A DNA stretch of 64,000 nt, taken from positions 76,518,118 to 76,582,117 of the forward strand of contig NC_054537.1 of the NCBI RefSeq assembly GCF_017654505.1, written 5' to 3'. The notes beneath the pieces are model-generated. The model searched no databases and was not told the DNA's origin. It worked only from the letters and a program-made list of their open reading frames with translations. This DNA comes from Polyodon spathula. Its lineage: Eukaryota; Chordata; Actinopteri; Acipenseriformes; Polyodontidae. Positions within the stretch are counted from its first letter, which is position 1, and each line of letters opens with the position of its first letter. This document shows positions 12,720 to 24,870 of the stretch, piece after piece. The translations under genes and the position numbers were made by a program.

Positions 12720-13261
12720 TATATATATATAAATAATATTTATCTGCAGAGCAAGCGTGGCAAATTACAGCAAAACAAGTCAGAAGTTTTCCATTCATTT
12801 TTTATTTGTTCTGCTTGGTAAACAACAGTAATGTAAATTGTAACATTGGATTAAGAGTCTGCTTAATTTACTTTGATAGCATAATTTATCAGTGTCTTTA
12901 AAGTAATACAGGAGTATCTTGAGTAAATATTTGTTACTGAAAATAAAAAAAGTTCTAATTATAAAGTGCATTAATGTAGATGATTATTTTCTTCTCTCCT
13001 TAAAATCCCCCCCCCCCTTTTGGAATGGTGCATACTTTTAGCATGAGCAATTGTTGATATACATGTCACATTTGACACATTTGAAATAACCCCCAAGCGC
13101 ATAACAGCAGCTTTCGTGTAAATGAAATGACCCCCTGGTCAGGGAACTTTGCTCTGTCAGGGTGATTTAGGAGAGAACATTTTTATATACATTAAGGCCC
13201 CCGGAAACCATCTTGTGGCCTCTAGTTTGAGAACCCCTGTATTAATGGTAAATTGCTGAAG
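11941..13261. other. Spacer with a TA microsatellite and a hAT-like terminus
   Basis: No coding exon. It holds a long (TA)n tract at about 12637-12731 and a short poly(C) near 13008-13017. AGTTTGAGAACCCCTG at about 13221-13236 resembles the terminal inverted repeat of the hAT MITE at 34317-34617, but I could not find the partner terminus. It probably also contains the 3' UTR of FAM83A, which ends at 13262 on the minus strand. Confidence 0.4.
12637..12731. repeat. (TA)n microsatellite
   Basis: Near-perfect TA dinucleotide run of about 95 bp with one interruption. Apparent Tyr/Ile-repeat reading frames through it are artefacts. Confidence 0.95.
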
Positions 13262-15323
13262 TTAACATGGAAGGAGATCTGGTTTGTTAAAGAACCGAAT
13301 TCCAGAACCCCACCTTGGGAATTGTTCTTCTTGTTGGCCTAGTAACATCCCAAAGACATTGTTAAACATGGGTTGTACCCCTTTCCCATAATCACTAAAG
13401 AATGACCTCTGGCGGGCTTTAGAATTAACAGAGTGATGCATCTGTGGCACCCACTGTGCCCTGGGAGGTGGCATGTAGTTGTAATTGTTGAGTTGGTGCC
13501 CTGATGTAACTGGAAGCTTTATGTGCTGAAATCTGCATTCTACAGCTCCTTGGGGTTGTGATTTGATTGTTGGTCCACTGTAACCTGAGAGTGTGGTGCA
13601 GGGTTCCGAATGAGGGTTGAAGTCCTGGTGGTTGGTGAACCGAGTTCCTGTTGGACTGACAGTCTCTGTTATCCACGAATCAGATGCAGCATAGCATAAA
13701 TCTGTCACAGGCTTGGATATGGCATAGAGCTGACGGAACTCAACATCAAAAAGCTTCACTATGCACCCAGTAAACAGGACCACAAGGTTTCTGTGCACTT
13801 GCCCTGACAGCCAACTGAAACTGAAATGGTAGAAAGATGTAAATGGCTTTAAAACATGTTTTATTTAAAGACTAATATTTTAAAGAAACCTTTCAGAGAA
13901 TGTGGTTATATATTTGTGAATTCAAAAGTTACCATATTAGTTTTAGAACTACAGAGTCATGTTGTGAACACTTTCTACTTTTTTATGTAAAATGATGACC
14001 ACCACATTGTGTTACAAATTGCAGATAAATAGTGAATTTTAAATATGTTCTACCTTCAAGCTTAATTTACTAAGGAACATGAAAAATAAATTTTAATGTA
14101 TTGTGTTTTTTTGTCATGAAGCTAAAAAAAAAAAACATGTTTAGCACAAAGCTACATTTCCTAACCATCTTTATGGTTTTTTTTTTTTAGTAGTGGTGGG
14201 GATCAAATGTGAGGTTTGAGAATGCCAATAAGTATTTATCAATTAGTGCCACGTTAAACAGTTCCAATTTAAATGTTCTGTTTAGGTGGCACTGTGGTTA
14301 ACAGTTTCATGTACACATTCCCTCACAGTACTGGAGTACCACAACACTGTTTTCCGATTGTTTTTCGTTACTAAGAAAGGTGAAAACCAAAAAGCGCCTT
14401 TAGAAGGCCTGTAATGTCTGGAGTAAAAGCAAATTCGAAATTGCTGAAAAAAAACAGTGCAGAACCAAAGCATGCAAAAAAAAAAAAAAAAAAAAAAAAT
14501 CAAAGGATAACATTAATGAAAGGAAAATCATGAATACATGTTTTGGTGTGCCTTGCTCTCTAACAATGGAAATTTAATAGGCATTTTCAAATCACTGGGG
14601 ATAAATCATGATCTACAAACCTGTATGAACCAGCCAGCACAGAAGAGCAATCAATAATGACAAACTTTTCTTTTATCTGACCCGAGAATTTTCTTCCAGA
14701 CTTTGCACAATAGACCTCTCCAGACACTGTACGAATCGACACCTTCTGTGAATGTGGGGGTGGGAGTAGGGGTACACAATATGTTTGTTTGTTTAGGCAG
14801 GATGATCAAACTTGATTTGATTGATAAAACCAGAAAAACAATATTCATAAAACAAATCTTGAGCTAAAGCTTTGTGAATAGAGCCCTGTGTTTCTAAACT
14901 GTTCTTTAAATAGCATTATGTAAAGACTAATTTAAAAAAATATATATATAATTTAACATATTAAATAAAGGGCAGTACTGTAAGATGGGAGCTGTTGATC
15001 TGTAGCTTTTCACACATCTCTGTAAAATGGTGCAGGTTCCTGTGGTCAAGCAGCAGGTAAACCGAGACATTGCGTTTGTTTGTTGCTTCAAGCAAGTCAC
15101 AGAAAATTTCTACGTCGCTGAAAACATCCATCACTATTGCCAGCACCTGCAGAAGTGCAGAACAGAATCAAAGACAGAAATTATATCACAAAACACATAC
15201 TTTCAAAGCAGCTCAGTGACTTGATTTATAAAAAATAAAAACCTGTGTCAGGGTCTTAAAATAAGAGCAATAATCTGATACATGATGGCTATTATCTATT
15301 ATCAGTGGACACACAGAGAGTTA

Positions 15324-15367
<44 letters not shown>

Positions 15368-15864
15368 AATAATAACTTTGCTTGTTTTGTTTTTTTATAC
15401 TTTAGAATAATTCAGTATTTGTAGATATTTCAATTTAACCAACCCCATGGCAACCACTCTTAAACCACTTGAATTGCTTGATAATATTATCTAAAAAAAA
15501 TCTTATTTAACGCTCATAGTTGAATCAAAGTACAAGGATGTTAACATCATTGAGACCATAAACTACAAAGTCTCCAGTATGTTTCCACAATAGAGTACCA
15601 CAGCATTTGCATTGTTAGTCCACCTTCAATTTTATTAGCTCTGCTTTTTACTTTGAGTAGGAGTGATCATAAAGCAGCTGAATTAAATACAATAATCTAC
15701 TACTGTCAAATTGCATTTTGTATTGTAATTTTTTGCTTGTGAAGAAAAAAATTACAGATTTTCATTTGAAGCAATATAGAAAACAAACTTGTTCATATTT
15801 TACATTAACCTGGCAACAATTACCGTTAATTACAAAGTAATTAGGTAAAATGACATGGAAAATG

Positions 15865-15910
<46 letters not shown>

Positions 15911-16665
15911 AATATATATAATTTTACTGTCAGTTATCCCTAAGTTAATACTAATCATAAGTCACAATCCTTATTTATATTTAAATTAAAAAGTAGTGGT
16001 AACTATTTAAAAATATGTATAATATATATAATATTTTTCTAAATAGAGGGAAAAACATTTAGTTTTAAGTTCAAAGTTTACATTATATTTTATATTATGC
16101 AAAAACATCCCCCAAAAAACTCAAACAGAAAAAACAATGTAATTACCGTGGTGGCTTTGCTGATGTACTCCCGTAGAATATCTTTGATGCTTCTTGAACT
16201 GTCTGTCTGAAAATGAACCTCAGCGTTGGGTTTCCCCTTCAAGTAATATTGTTTATCTGCCATGGGCCAGCCATAATCCAGGACTGGAGCGTCGCTATCA
16301 GAGGCAGTGGGGAAGTAAGTATCAGACCTCACTGAAGGTGCAGCAATCTCCCCTATCCCCTTTTCCTCCTCAGCCTGACTCTCGCTCTCCCATTGAGGCA
16401 TCCTTACATTTCTCAGTATGTATTCCTTCTCCATAGCAGACAAGAAGTCCACTTCCCCTTCTGCAGCCAGCACCTCATGAAAAGCTGCAGATCCTTTGTC
16501 CATCAGGGCATCTGTGGCAAGCCGGGCACTTTCATTGTGGCTCAAATCCACTTCAGAGAGTTTGTAGGACTGGTATTTGACCTCCTGTAGTCGCTTCTTC
16601 ATCTTGCCTACCGGCTTGGCTCGACCATGCCAGTCTCCGTAACGACCCCTGTTTTCCGGATTCAT
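13262..16665 (-). CDS. FAM83A: FAM83A, four coding exons, intact
   Basis: Coding exons on the minus strand, all with GT/AG borders and compatible phases: 16665-16147, 15146-14979, 14745-14621, 13820-13262 (stop included), giving 456 residues against about 434 in human. Residues 1-173 carry the family N-terminus (GKMKKRLQEVK, ESARLATDALMDKGS, EGEVDFLS). Exon 2 gives VMDVFSDVEIFCDLLEATNK, exon 3 YCAKSGRKFSGQIKEKF, exon 4 starts with FSWLSGQVHRN and KLFDVEFRQLYAISKPV. Together these form the DUF1669/PLD-like fold of FAM83 proteins, known as a scaffold that binds CK1 kinases; human FAM83A is linked to EGFR/RAS/MAPK signalling. The tail after about residue 320 is low in conservation and rich in Gln, Ser and Pro. 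The acceptor of exon 3 has an alternative AG three bases on; I kept the one that retains Lys by comparison with human. TBC1D31 remnants lie upstream, as in tetrapods. Confidence 0.93.
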
Positions 16666-17577
16666 CCCGAAGTACTGAAATGTTATGCTTGCACGGAATC
16701 TCGAGGGAACTGGCTATATAAGCACCAACTAGAATTCCTCCAGTAGGATGTTTGTCGACTTTTATAAGGAGTTGGCTTTTGTTTGAAAAAAATCATGTGA
16801 GCGATGCTCTTCAATACACCCTACCTGCAAGGGGATTAGAAGCAGCTGAACAGCAGTTATTTAAATTAACTTGTCAGGTCTGATCAGCGTTGACTGCTTC
16901 AAAAAAGGCGATTTTGAAACGTTTGGCAGTTGTTCTTGACGAGTCTTAATTATCTTCTGGCATCACACGTTTCTTCCCATGAGTATGTTTAATAAAAAAA
17001 ATAAAATAAAATAAAAAAACACACACACACACGACATGTACCTAAAGTGTATTTCCTAGCTTTTAAAACAGTCTGTTAAGTGGCTATCCAGACTAGACAG
17101 AGGAGTTACAGTAATAAAAAGTTACAGCTGCACACATCCTTGAGCCAGATATAAAGTCGGTTTAAACTGAATTAAGTCACTTTGAAAATCTAAGAAAAAT
17201 AGATCAACAGACAAACTATGTTCCCTCTGTCATGCCAACTGCCTCCTGTCACATGATTTCTACCTGAACCACTAATCCTTGCTCCAGCAATGACAACCCG
17301 CACCCAATTTTCCTTTATACAATGAGAGAAAGGGAAAATTCCAGTTACTCAAACAGGGTTACTCGCTTATCTTCAAAGAGGTTTGCACAACAGTACATCC
17401 TGCACTTTATATAAAGTCAGTCAAATGTGCATATTATTTACCAAATTAAACAAGAATATACAGTAACCCAACACAAAATTAAGCTTAATAGAAACAAAAA
17501 CTGAATTGTACCATAAATGGTAAGCAGTGGTAACTATGGTGACAAAATTATGGTAGGTGGTTCCCTTTCAAGTACAA
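16666..17577. other. Upstream region of FAM83A
   Basis: Non-coding. The 5' UTR and promoter of FAM83A should lie here (minus strand). A TATA-like stretch reads TTATATAG on the minus strand about 45 bp upstream of the ATG, but so close to the start codon that I cannot call it a promoter. A (CA)7-like run sits near 17021. Confidence 0.35.
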
Positions 17578-17710
17578 AATATAACCATTACCACATGGGT
17601 ATTTACCTCCTAAAGACCTGGAAACTTGAATAACTTATAGCAAACTGCTTGACCGATCCTGTGACGCAGTCATGGCCCAGTCCCGAGGACATAAGAAGAC
17701 TGCGCACAGA
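17578..17710 (+). repeat. Left inverted terminal repeat of the DIRS-like element
   Basis: Reverse-complement match to 19336-19472 with roughly four of five bases shared by eye, including the blocks TTTACCTCCTAAAGACC and GATGCAGTCATGGCC-like sequence. Confidence 0.75.
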
Positions 17711-18109
17711 TCTGACCAGAAACAGGAGAGCCCAGCTCAGAGAAGTACTTGTTACTTTTTCTGCTTTATATTCACATTTATTGTGCTTTACACAAAATAT
17801 ATGTGATATTGCGAATAATCATTGTATTAGTTTTACTAATCACACGTGTCTGTGCACTACAGCCTGTTGTTTGTTATGTCCCACTGCGGCCTTCTGCCCC
17901 GTTGAGTAGCTCCTTCACAGGGATAGAGCAATATAAATCTGCTGACTTTGTGCTCTCCCTCCAGGCTGCGATAGCTCCAGCTTGAGTTATTTTACTCAAT
18001 AGCTTTGGCTAAAATTACGAGACAGTTTGTATATTTTAAGTAAATGTTATTACTGTATTTTGTTGAGGAAAAAAAAAAAAAAAATTGTTTTTATGTTTTC
18101 ACAGAGACT

Positions 18110-18420
18110 AAGTACCGGTAATAGTATCGAACTGGGACCGAAGTTACCGCACTGGTGCCAACCCGGCACCGAACCGACCCGATACCATCCCGGTTCCAAG
18201 AAGGTTCTAAAGTCACCGAACCGGCTCCAACCTGGTATGATATGGTACTGAGTCGGAATCAGTTTGGTACCGGGTTAGTGACTTTAGAACCAGCTTGGTC
18301 CAACCCAGTACCATTCCATACAGAGCCGGTTCTAAAGTCGCCAACCCAGTACTGACACAGAACCATACCATGCCGACCGGTGTTAAAGTCACTGAACCGA
18401 CACAGTACCAACCAGGTTTC
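18110..18420. repeat. Degenerate GGTACCGG / GGTTCTAAAGTC repeat block
   Basis: About 300 bp dominated by variants of GGTACCGGTT, ACCGAACCG and GGTTCTAAAGTC, found in both orientations (TTCTAAAGTCACC near 18208, GTGACTTTAGAACC near 18279, GGTTCTAAAGTCGCC near 18327). It lies inside the DIRS-like element and differs sharply in GC content from its surroundings. Origin unknown. Confidence 0.6.
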
Positions 18421-18774
18421 TACCTGTTCTTACATGGCCCTCTACCAACCGATGCTCACACCCCTGTTCTAGTCTTGACCTGCCCAGTAACTATCTATAA
18501 GCAGACTGAGGCAGCACATGTACATCTGTATACTGTACACTGCATTGCTAGCTTCTCTAAGCAGCTCTACGGAGCGCCCTGCTTCCCTCACTCCTGCACA
18601 GCACTCTTCCCCATCACCCTCTGGTAGAGAGATGGCTGCATCCTCACCCCATGGCTCTGTGCCAAGGGAGCCATCTGGGTCTGTCCAACAGGGTTAATGA
18701 CACCCTACAAAATGCCAGAGCAGAGTGCACACGTTCTCAGTATGGGCACAAGTGCAGTGTCTGTCAGACCTGTT

Positions 18775-19110
18775 TGACGAAGGGAACTCTCCCTCTACAT
18801 TAAAGGTCTATCTGGCAGCTATTTTAGCTTGTCATGTCAAAATTAATTCTGTCTCCCCAGGAGCTCAAGCTTCCTGGCAGGGCAATTTTTGAAAGGGGCT
18901 CGATGGCTTTTGCCGCCTATGAAAGACATTGTTCCTAGCTGGATGTTAAATGTGGTGCTCAATGCACTCATGAAGCCGTCATTTGAGCCCATGCATTCAG
19001 CTGAGCGGAAATATTTATCACTCAAAGCAGCCGTTTGCTTGCTATCACCTCCACAAAGTGGATGAGCGAGATGCAGGCATTCTCCATAGCGAAAGGTTAT
19101 GCTCCATACC
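18775..19110 (+). pseudogene. Decayed DIRS tyrosine recombinase fragment
   Basis: Plus-strand translation in shifting frames gives STLKVYLAAILACHVKINS, VPSWMLNVVLNALMKPSFEP, AERKYLSLKAA and a TSTKWMSEMQAFS-like segment. This is the familiar helix order of DIRS-type tyrosine recombinases leading to the (K/R)RVSELQ block. Stops and frameshifts are numerous, so it cannot be functional. Confidence 0.65.
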
Positions 19111-19335
19111 AACCTCCTGGCTTATCCTTGTAGCATTCCAGCTGTTCTACAATATCGCCCTTGTGATGGCTTTGGTACACTCACCCATACAGTAATGGTT
19201 ACATTTCATACTTGAAAGGGAACGTCAGGTTATTATCATAACCCTGGTTCCCTGAAATAGAAATATAACCATTAACCTTCAAGGTCACTGTGTCCACGAC
19301 TGCAGGAGGCTTGAAGGAAAAATGACACAGAGACA

Positions 19336-19472
19336 TGTGCGCACAGTCTTCTTAGGTCCTCGGGGGCAGGCCATGACTGCATCTCAGGCTCGTCCAGGCA
19401 GCTTTGGTATAACTTATTCAGGTTTCCCGGGTCTTTAGGAGGTAAACACTCATGTGGTAATAGTTACATTTC
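19336..19472 (-). repeat. Right inverted terminal repeat of the DIRS-like element
   Basis: Reverse complement of 17578-17710; see the element entry. Confidence 0.75.
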
Positions 19473-20851
19473 TGTTGGTTTTAACACTTGTGGTATTATA
19501 CAATGATACCACAAAGAATTTTTCAAAAGTACATAAGCTAAATAGACATGTTCAACTGAGGAATATATGCCAGAGTAAATTATGCTAAATGCAAAGTGTA
19601 AGGATTGTGCAATCATAAAACAACCACCAAGTGCCACAGAAATAGGATTTGCCAACGCTATTTAATTATGTCTTTATATGCAAATTTAGAGAGTGCATAT
19701 GCCAAGTAGCAAGGGCATAATTACTTGATAAGAATTAATTCACATATCCTGGGGCACAGTTAGGTTCCTGTGTAGCTCATAATGTTTTGCACTTTCAGCA
19801 AGGTACTGTGCATACATTATTCAATTAGTAATTATTCAAATACTGATATCTAATAGCTACATAGTACTTATGCTAAGGATACCAAGTTTCATCACAATTG
19901 AGTAAGATTTTGGTCAAAACATGCAAGAAATAAGTAGGTCAGCATACCTTCTTAAAACATATACAGTAAATATCCATCGGCATCTGTGGAAAACATTTTC
20001 TGTATTTTCATTAAAGCAGTTACTACTACATATTTAAATTACATACAGGCACTTTAGTAATTACTAGTTGAAAAAAAGCAATACACTATACCAGTAAGTC
20101 AATAGCGTTTGTGATAATGAATGTGCCTTGAACGAAAACCTTTAGAAAAACGAAGTTACTGTCCTGTCTGTGCTAATTTAAGGATTCAGAACAGAATATC
20201 CTCAGTCTCTATAGCTATGACAGATATGCTACCAAGCAAGATAGGAGGAGCTTATCATTAATTCCACCCCACCCCCCACAAACCTTTGTGAAAGTGTTTT
20301 AGAGTGCATCCATTCATGTTTATACAGGCACCTATGCTTAGGAACCAATACCTGTTACGAAAAGTAAGAATAATGGAGTTCCAACATTTTCACTTACTGG
20401 GTTTACAGAGGATGGTTAAATGTAATAAAAGATTCCCTTTAATTAGATTTGTTAATGTGCTGTGCAAAACCTGTACCAGTACTGGGCTATCTAGATCAGC
20501 AGTATCAGTAGCTTCACTGTAATATAATTCTCAAGTTAAAACAAAATTAGTCTGATAAAAGATGTGCAATTCTTAACTCAATACCTTTGTATTACATTTA
20601 TTTTCAACAGGGGGATTCAATGCTACGATGTTAAAAACTGGAAGTGAAGGCTTCATATTGATTGACCTTGTTGCTGGGATTTATCAACGACAGCCAGAAA
20701 GTGTCTACATCAACTATTCTATATTTTATTTGTAATTTATAATTCTAAAAATGTACAGATTAAATAGATTACGTAGAGTTCTCAAGGATGTACTTTTGAC
20801 AATTGTGGGGAAGCACTGATGTACAGTAGCTCTGTGCCCTATTCATTTTTT

Positions 20852-20929
<78 letters not shown>

Positions 20930-21824
20930 CATTGACCATTGGTTATTTCTTCTGATGTTGTGTGATACGGATTTCTTAACACGAAACTTCCAACAGGATC
21001 ACAGGCGTTAAGGAAGTGTATTTCTGTCTCAGTACGATGACAATTCTTCAATTCATCCTGTGAATTTGACGCATTTTAGATCCATGGGTGCCCAAAGTCT
21101 TTGTAAACATTACCAATAAGACCAAACTCCCATATGATATATATAGCACAATTCTGAGTAGACAAAGCCCAAGGGTATATTTATTACATCACCAGGGTGT
21201 TTTAATGCATCACAGTAATATATGCTGCTGTATATTAAATGTTACAAAAATAAATTACCAGATATATAAAATAATTTTTATACACAAATATTTATGTTAG
21301 ATGTATTAGGAATTTGGACTCAGTGTGCCAGTTCCCGTTGCAAAAAAAAAAAAAAAAAAAAAAAGGAACATGGTGGCTGTATTACTCCGTTAATTATTTT
21401 AAAACCAGAACTGTTGCTGTTAAAATGAAGAGGGGGGAAAAAAGAAGGTACCTCAATACAGAAATCAGTTAAAAAATAAACCTTGAGCCATATGGCCACC
21501 ATATTTGCACATGAAATGCCTGCCAGGTTTCAAAGTACAAGAATTTACTGCTACCTAGAAACAGCCAATGAGAAGCCTTGCTTTTCATTGTCTATCGAAG
21601 GGACTAACAGTATGAAAGCAATATTGTACCCGTTCAATCCATTCTCTCTTGGATGTGGTTTGTTTTATCAAAATGTTTTAATTGTGTGATTGCATCCCTC
21701 TATTTTGACCTCCCAATGAGACAGACTAATAAAGTCAGAGGACAGGATTTACTTATTACTTCTAATAGACAATAAAGTAATATTCCTGTCAATGATTCTC
21801 TTTAGGGGAAAGTGAAATCGGAGT
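19473..21824. other. Gene-free spacer downstream of the TBC1D31 remnant
   Basis: AT-rich and without a supported exon. It contains a (TA)n tract at about 20859-20928 and a poly(A) tract at about 21342-21364. Confidence 0.4.
20859..20928. repeat. (AT)n microsatellite
   Basis: About 70 bp of uninterrupted AT dinucleotides. Confidence 0.95.
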
Positions 21825-21955
21825 TCAGTTTTGTGTGATGGATGAATAAACTGGTGGGACTCTGCTCCTCGCCCGTGTTGCAAGCTTTTGCCAGATCCCT
21901 CCGACAGCCATCATCAGTTCACTCTCCTTGGTTTCTAGATCACTTCTCCCTCCAT
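21825..21955 (-). pseudogene. TBC1D31: TBC1D31 last-exon remnant
   Basis: Minus strand. A good acceptor (CCAGTTTCTTTAG) at 21956 precedes a frame that reads GGRSDLETKESELMMAVGG, then IWQKLATRARSRVPPVYSS and a stop at 21825. The human TBC1D31 C-terminus has the same arrangement (a WDTTGQNLI-type helix, LRQRLTARARHR, short hydrophobic tail and stop). The similarity is modest, but position and strand fit: it lies downstream of the start-exon remnant and upstream of FAM83A in the same orientation, as in other vertebrates. This exon alone has no lesion; I call it a relic because the intervening exons are missing. Confidence 0.55.
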
Positions 21956-22734
21956 CTAAAGAAACTGGAAAGAAAAGAACATTCAGCTTGAATCCAGTTT
22001 TATTTTGCTCAGTGTGAGCTCTTGAAATTACAGCAACACATTTCCAAGACTCCTGGCTGGACAGCAGTAGCGGCACACATTCAAACATGTTGAAGAGCCA
22101 AATAAAACAAACTGAAGCAAAAAAAAATCAATAGAAAATCCTGGATCCCTAAGCTACTGGTCACAGTGTCAAGAGTATAATCAGCAAACATATTAAAGAG
22201 TCATTTGTAAATGACTTACTCTGTATCTTATTTAAAGGTAAAATTATGCAATAAATCACACTGCATTTACAGCTACTTTATATTTTCTTTTTACTGTCAA
22301 AGATCATTTATTTTAAATGAAAGGGCACTTTCAACCCAACTTTATATGGTGAAACTTTATTTTTTTGTTCATGTTTTTTAATGATGTATGAAACTATGGG
22401 CTGGTCCTGGGTTCTGTTGATTCAGTATTGAGTTATCATTTCACTCTCTGAGAGCTTGTGTGGAAAAATCGAATGGTCTACGACTGAACAGACTTGCTCA
22501 TTACATATAAATAATTTGAAAAAATGGCCTTTCAGCTTGGCTGGTCCCACCTATTCACCCACTCTTGATTTTCATTACATGAGAGCAGATGTTAAAAACT
22601 TCATGCTGATTTGAACTCGGCTCTCGCCAAGATAAGCACCAACTAAGATGTAGTTTTACAGTAAACTAATGTGATCCATCTGCATTTCCATCTATTTTCA
22701 TTTCTTTCCATCTGTTGATATAGATATCCTTCTG
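21956..22734. other. Former TBC1D31 intron or spacer
   Basis: No exon recognised on either strand between the last-exon remnant and the 3' end of the RLE-type LINE. Confidence 0.4.
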
Positions 22735-24870
22735 CCTGGTGTTGATGGCTGAAGTGTAATGCTGGCTCCGGGGATCATCCACAGTGCGGTCTCCCCAACG
22801 CATCAGCATGGCAACCGTCTGGATTGAGCTAAGTAGAGTACATCTCTGGGGTCTTCAAGTGGGCACCTTCTGTCCTCAGTGTTTCGTCGACTAGCCCACA
22901 ACAACTCAAGAGGGCTCAACAGTGACTCTGGCATCCCAGCATCACCCCCCTCCGTCCCCCAGTCAACTCAGCCCAGCTTACTTACCCGTACATAAGCGTT
23001 GCTTTCTTTCTATTGTGCTTGAGATCCCCATCCAGAATATTTCTGTCTCAACCACAGCCAGTTACTGCTCCTTTCTGCTGCTTCAGATAAGTCCTTCACA
23101 GTGCGACGCAACTCTTGGCCATTGAACCCAACATCTCTGAGAAACTGGTTTGTAGAGTGTGCCACAAATCCTCGACTACCCACCTCCACTGGGTAAACCT
23201 GGACTCTCCATCCTCGCTGTTCCACTTCAGCAGCTAGTTGAGCATACCAAAGTTTCTTCCTCTCATATGCCTCATCCACAGCATCCTCCCATGTCACTGT
23301 TAACTCTACCAGATGAACAAGGTGTGGTGATCCAGACCACAAGACAATGTCTGGTCGAAGGTTAGTGGTGGCAATCTCTTGTGGAAGAATAAGCCGTTGA
23401 CCAACATCTGCCAGCATCTTCCAGTCTCTAGCAGCTTCCAGTTGTCCTAGGTGAAGCTTGGTTTTAACACCTTTTCTTGGTGGTTGCTCTTCTGGACAGA
23501 GGAATATTGTCTTTTGAGTGTAATGCTTTGATGGAACTGGTGGCAACTTATTGGTCAGGTTACACTTGTCTTCCAATGCTAAGGCCAAACATCGCAGCAC
23601 CTGGTCATGGCGCCAAGTAAACCTTGGCTAAGACACACCTTACATCCTGTCAAAATGTGCCTTAATGTTGCAGGTAATGAACACAAAGGACATGAGGGAT
23701 CCTCTCCCACCCAGAGGTTTAAGTTCTATGGTGATGGGAGAACATCATATGTTGATCTGATGAGGAAACTGATCCTGCTCTGTTCCATTGTCCATAGGTC
23801 TTGCCAGCCGATCTTGCGTTGTTGCATACTCGCCCATCTCATCCATTTTCCCTGCTTGGCCTGGGAAACGGCCTTTACACACCTGATCCTCTCCTCCTGC
23901 TTTTGCACCTTGTTGACTACCGTCTTCCTCCGTTGAGCTGGGCTTGCCTTGTGCCATGTAGGAGGAGCTGAACTGAGACCAAGACCTCCTTTTCCATGCT
24001 GAACTTATCCCATAATATCACCGATTCGAAGAGCAGCCTTAGCATCTTCCACAGCTTTCTTTGCCATCCATTTTCTTCCAGTTTTCAACACAGGTGCTGC
24101 CTCCCTTATGCATTTGTTAAGTGAATCTACTAATGTAATTTCCAGTCAGACTTGGGCGCTCTTAAACTCCTCGGTTAGAGCAGAGACTGGTAGCTGCAGT
24201 ATTCATTTACCATAAAGTCCCACTCTGCTGAGGCAGCGTGGAACTCCCAACCATTTCCTGACTGATTAAAGCTTCCAGCTTCTCAACTCTTGTCAAGGAA
24301 ACCTCATATACTGTCAGTGGCCACAGCAGTCTTGGCAGTAGACCAAACTGAAAGCACCAGAGTTTCAGTTTGCCTGGTAAAGCGCTGCTGTCTATGCTCT
24401 TCAACCCTTTCACTGCTTGTTGTCTAACTTCTCCCACACGAACTGTGTCCTTTAGATCCCCATCGTATTATCTTCCTAGACTTTTCACTGGCTTCTCGGA
24501 CACTGTTGGTATTGCCTCACCATTAATGTAAAACGTTTTATCTGCTACTTTACCTTTAATTATAGAGCTACTCCTTGATTTAGTGGGCTTGAATGTTATT
24601 GCCCATTCAATGTTATTGGTTAATTTGCCCAATAACCGATTAGTGCAGGCTACTGTTGTAGTCGTTGTTGTCATGTCATCCATGTATGCTCAAATTGGTG
24701 GTAGTCGCATTCCAGAAACCAAGCGCTCTCCTCCCACTACCCATGTTGATGCCCTAATAATTACTTCCATTTCCATGGTAAAAGACAGTAGAGAAATGGT
24801 ACATCCTGCCATTATTCCAACTTCTAGGCATTTCCATGTAGTGTTGAATTCTGTGAAAAACTAAATTGCA
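22735..24870 (-). mobile_element. 5'-truncated LINE with restriction-like endonuclease (R2/NeSL/Hero-like)
   Basis: Minus strand, in order. About 24690: reverse transcriptase active-site motif YMDDM followed by ACTNRLLGKLTN. About 24430-24210: thumb region (GLKSIDSSALPGKLKLWCFQ, LLPRLLWPLTVYEVS). About 23910-23730: WQDLWTMEQSRISFLIRSTY and DVLPSP. 23600-23010: endonuclease domain with RPDIVLWSG and VHLVELTVTWE, the PD-(D/E)xK-type pattern of the restriction-like endonuclease. A non-coding 3' region runs to about 22735. Several frames are used, so the element is dead. RLE-type LINEs include site-specific ones (R2, NeSL); fish carry related Hero elements. Clade assignment is not possible by eye. 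Confidence 0.75.
23010..23600 (-). pseudogene. Endonuclease-domain open frame of the RLE-type LINE
   Basis: An uninterrupted 196-codon frame covering the end of the reverse transcriptase-linked region (CLALALEDKCNL) and the restriction-like endonuclease core (RPDIVLWSG, VELTVTWEDAVDEAYERKKL, YPVEVGSRGFVAHST), then a C-terminal RTVKDLSEAAERSSNWLWLR tail. The Arg-Pro-Asp...Glu-Leu-Thr spacing fits a PD-(D/E)xK nuclease. The rest of the polyprotein upstream is broken, so this is a fragment and not a free-standing gene. Confidence 0.7.

Larger units (their letters stand above)
17578..19472 (+). mobile_element. DIRS-like retroelement, internally deleted, with inverted terminal repeats
   Basis: The ends are about 130-bp inverted repeats: 17578-17710 and 19336-19472 pair over CTCCTAAAGACC, GCAGTCATGGCC and GAGGAC-TAAGAAGACTG-GCGCACA. 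Inverted termini plus a tyrosine recombinase are the hallmarks of DIRS elements. The internal segment is only about 1.6 kb, so gag, RT and RNase H are missing. A partial extra copy of the terminus (GAAATATAACCATTAACC) lies near 19258, consistent with the internal complementary region of DIRS elements. Confidence 0.7.

Noticed and set aside
12545..12798. Tyr/Ile-rich frames on both strands
   Set aside because: Translation of a (TA)n microsatellite. The same applies at 27816-28037 and 43574-43856.
13110..13236. Possible complete hAT MITE ending AGTTTGAGAACCCCTG
   Set aside because: Only the right terminus is present. No inverted partner or duplication was found, so I list it only as a terminus-like sequence.
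22922..23365. Plus-strand frames over the RLE-type LINE
   Set aside because: They are the antisense of the endonuclease frame, which has clear motifs.
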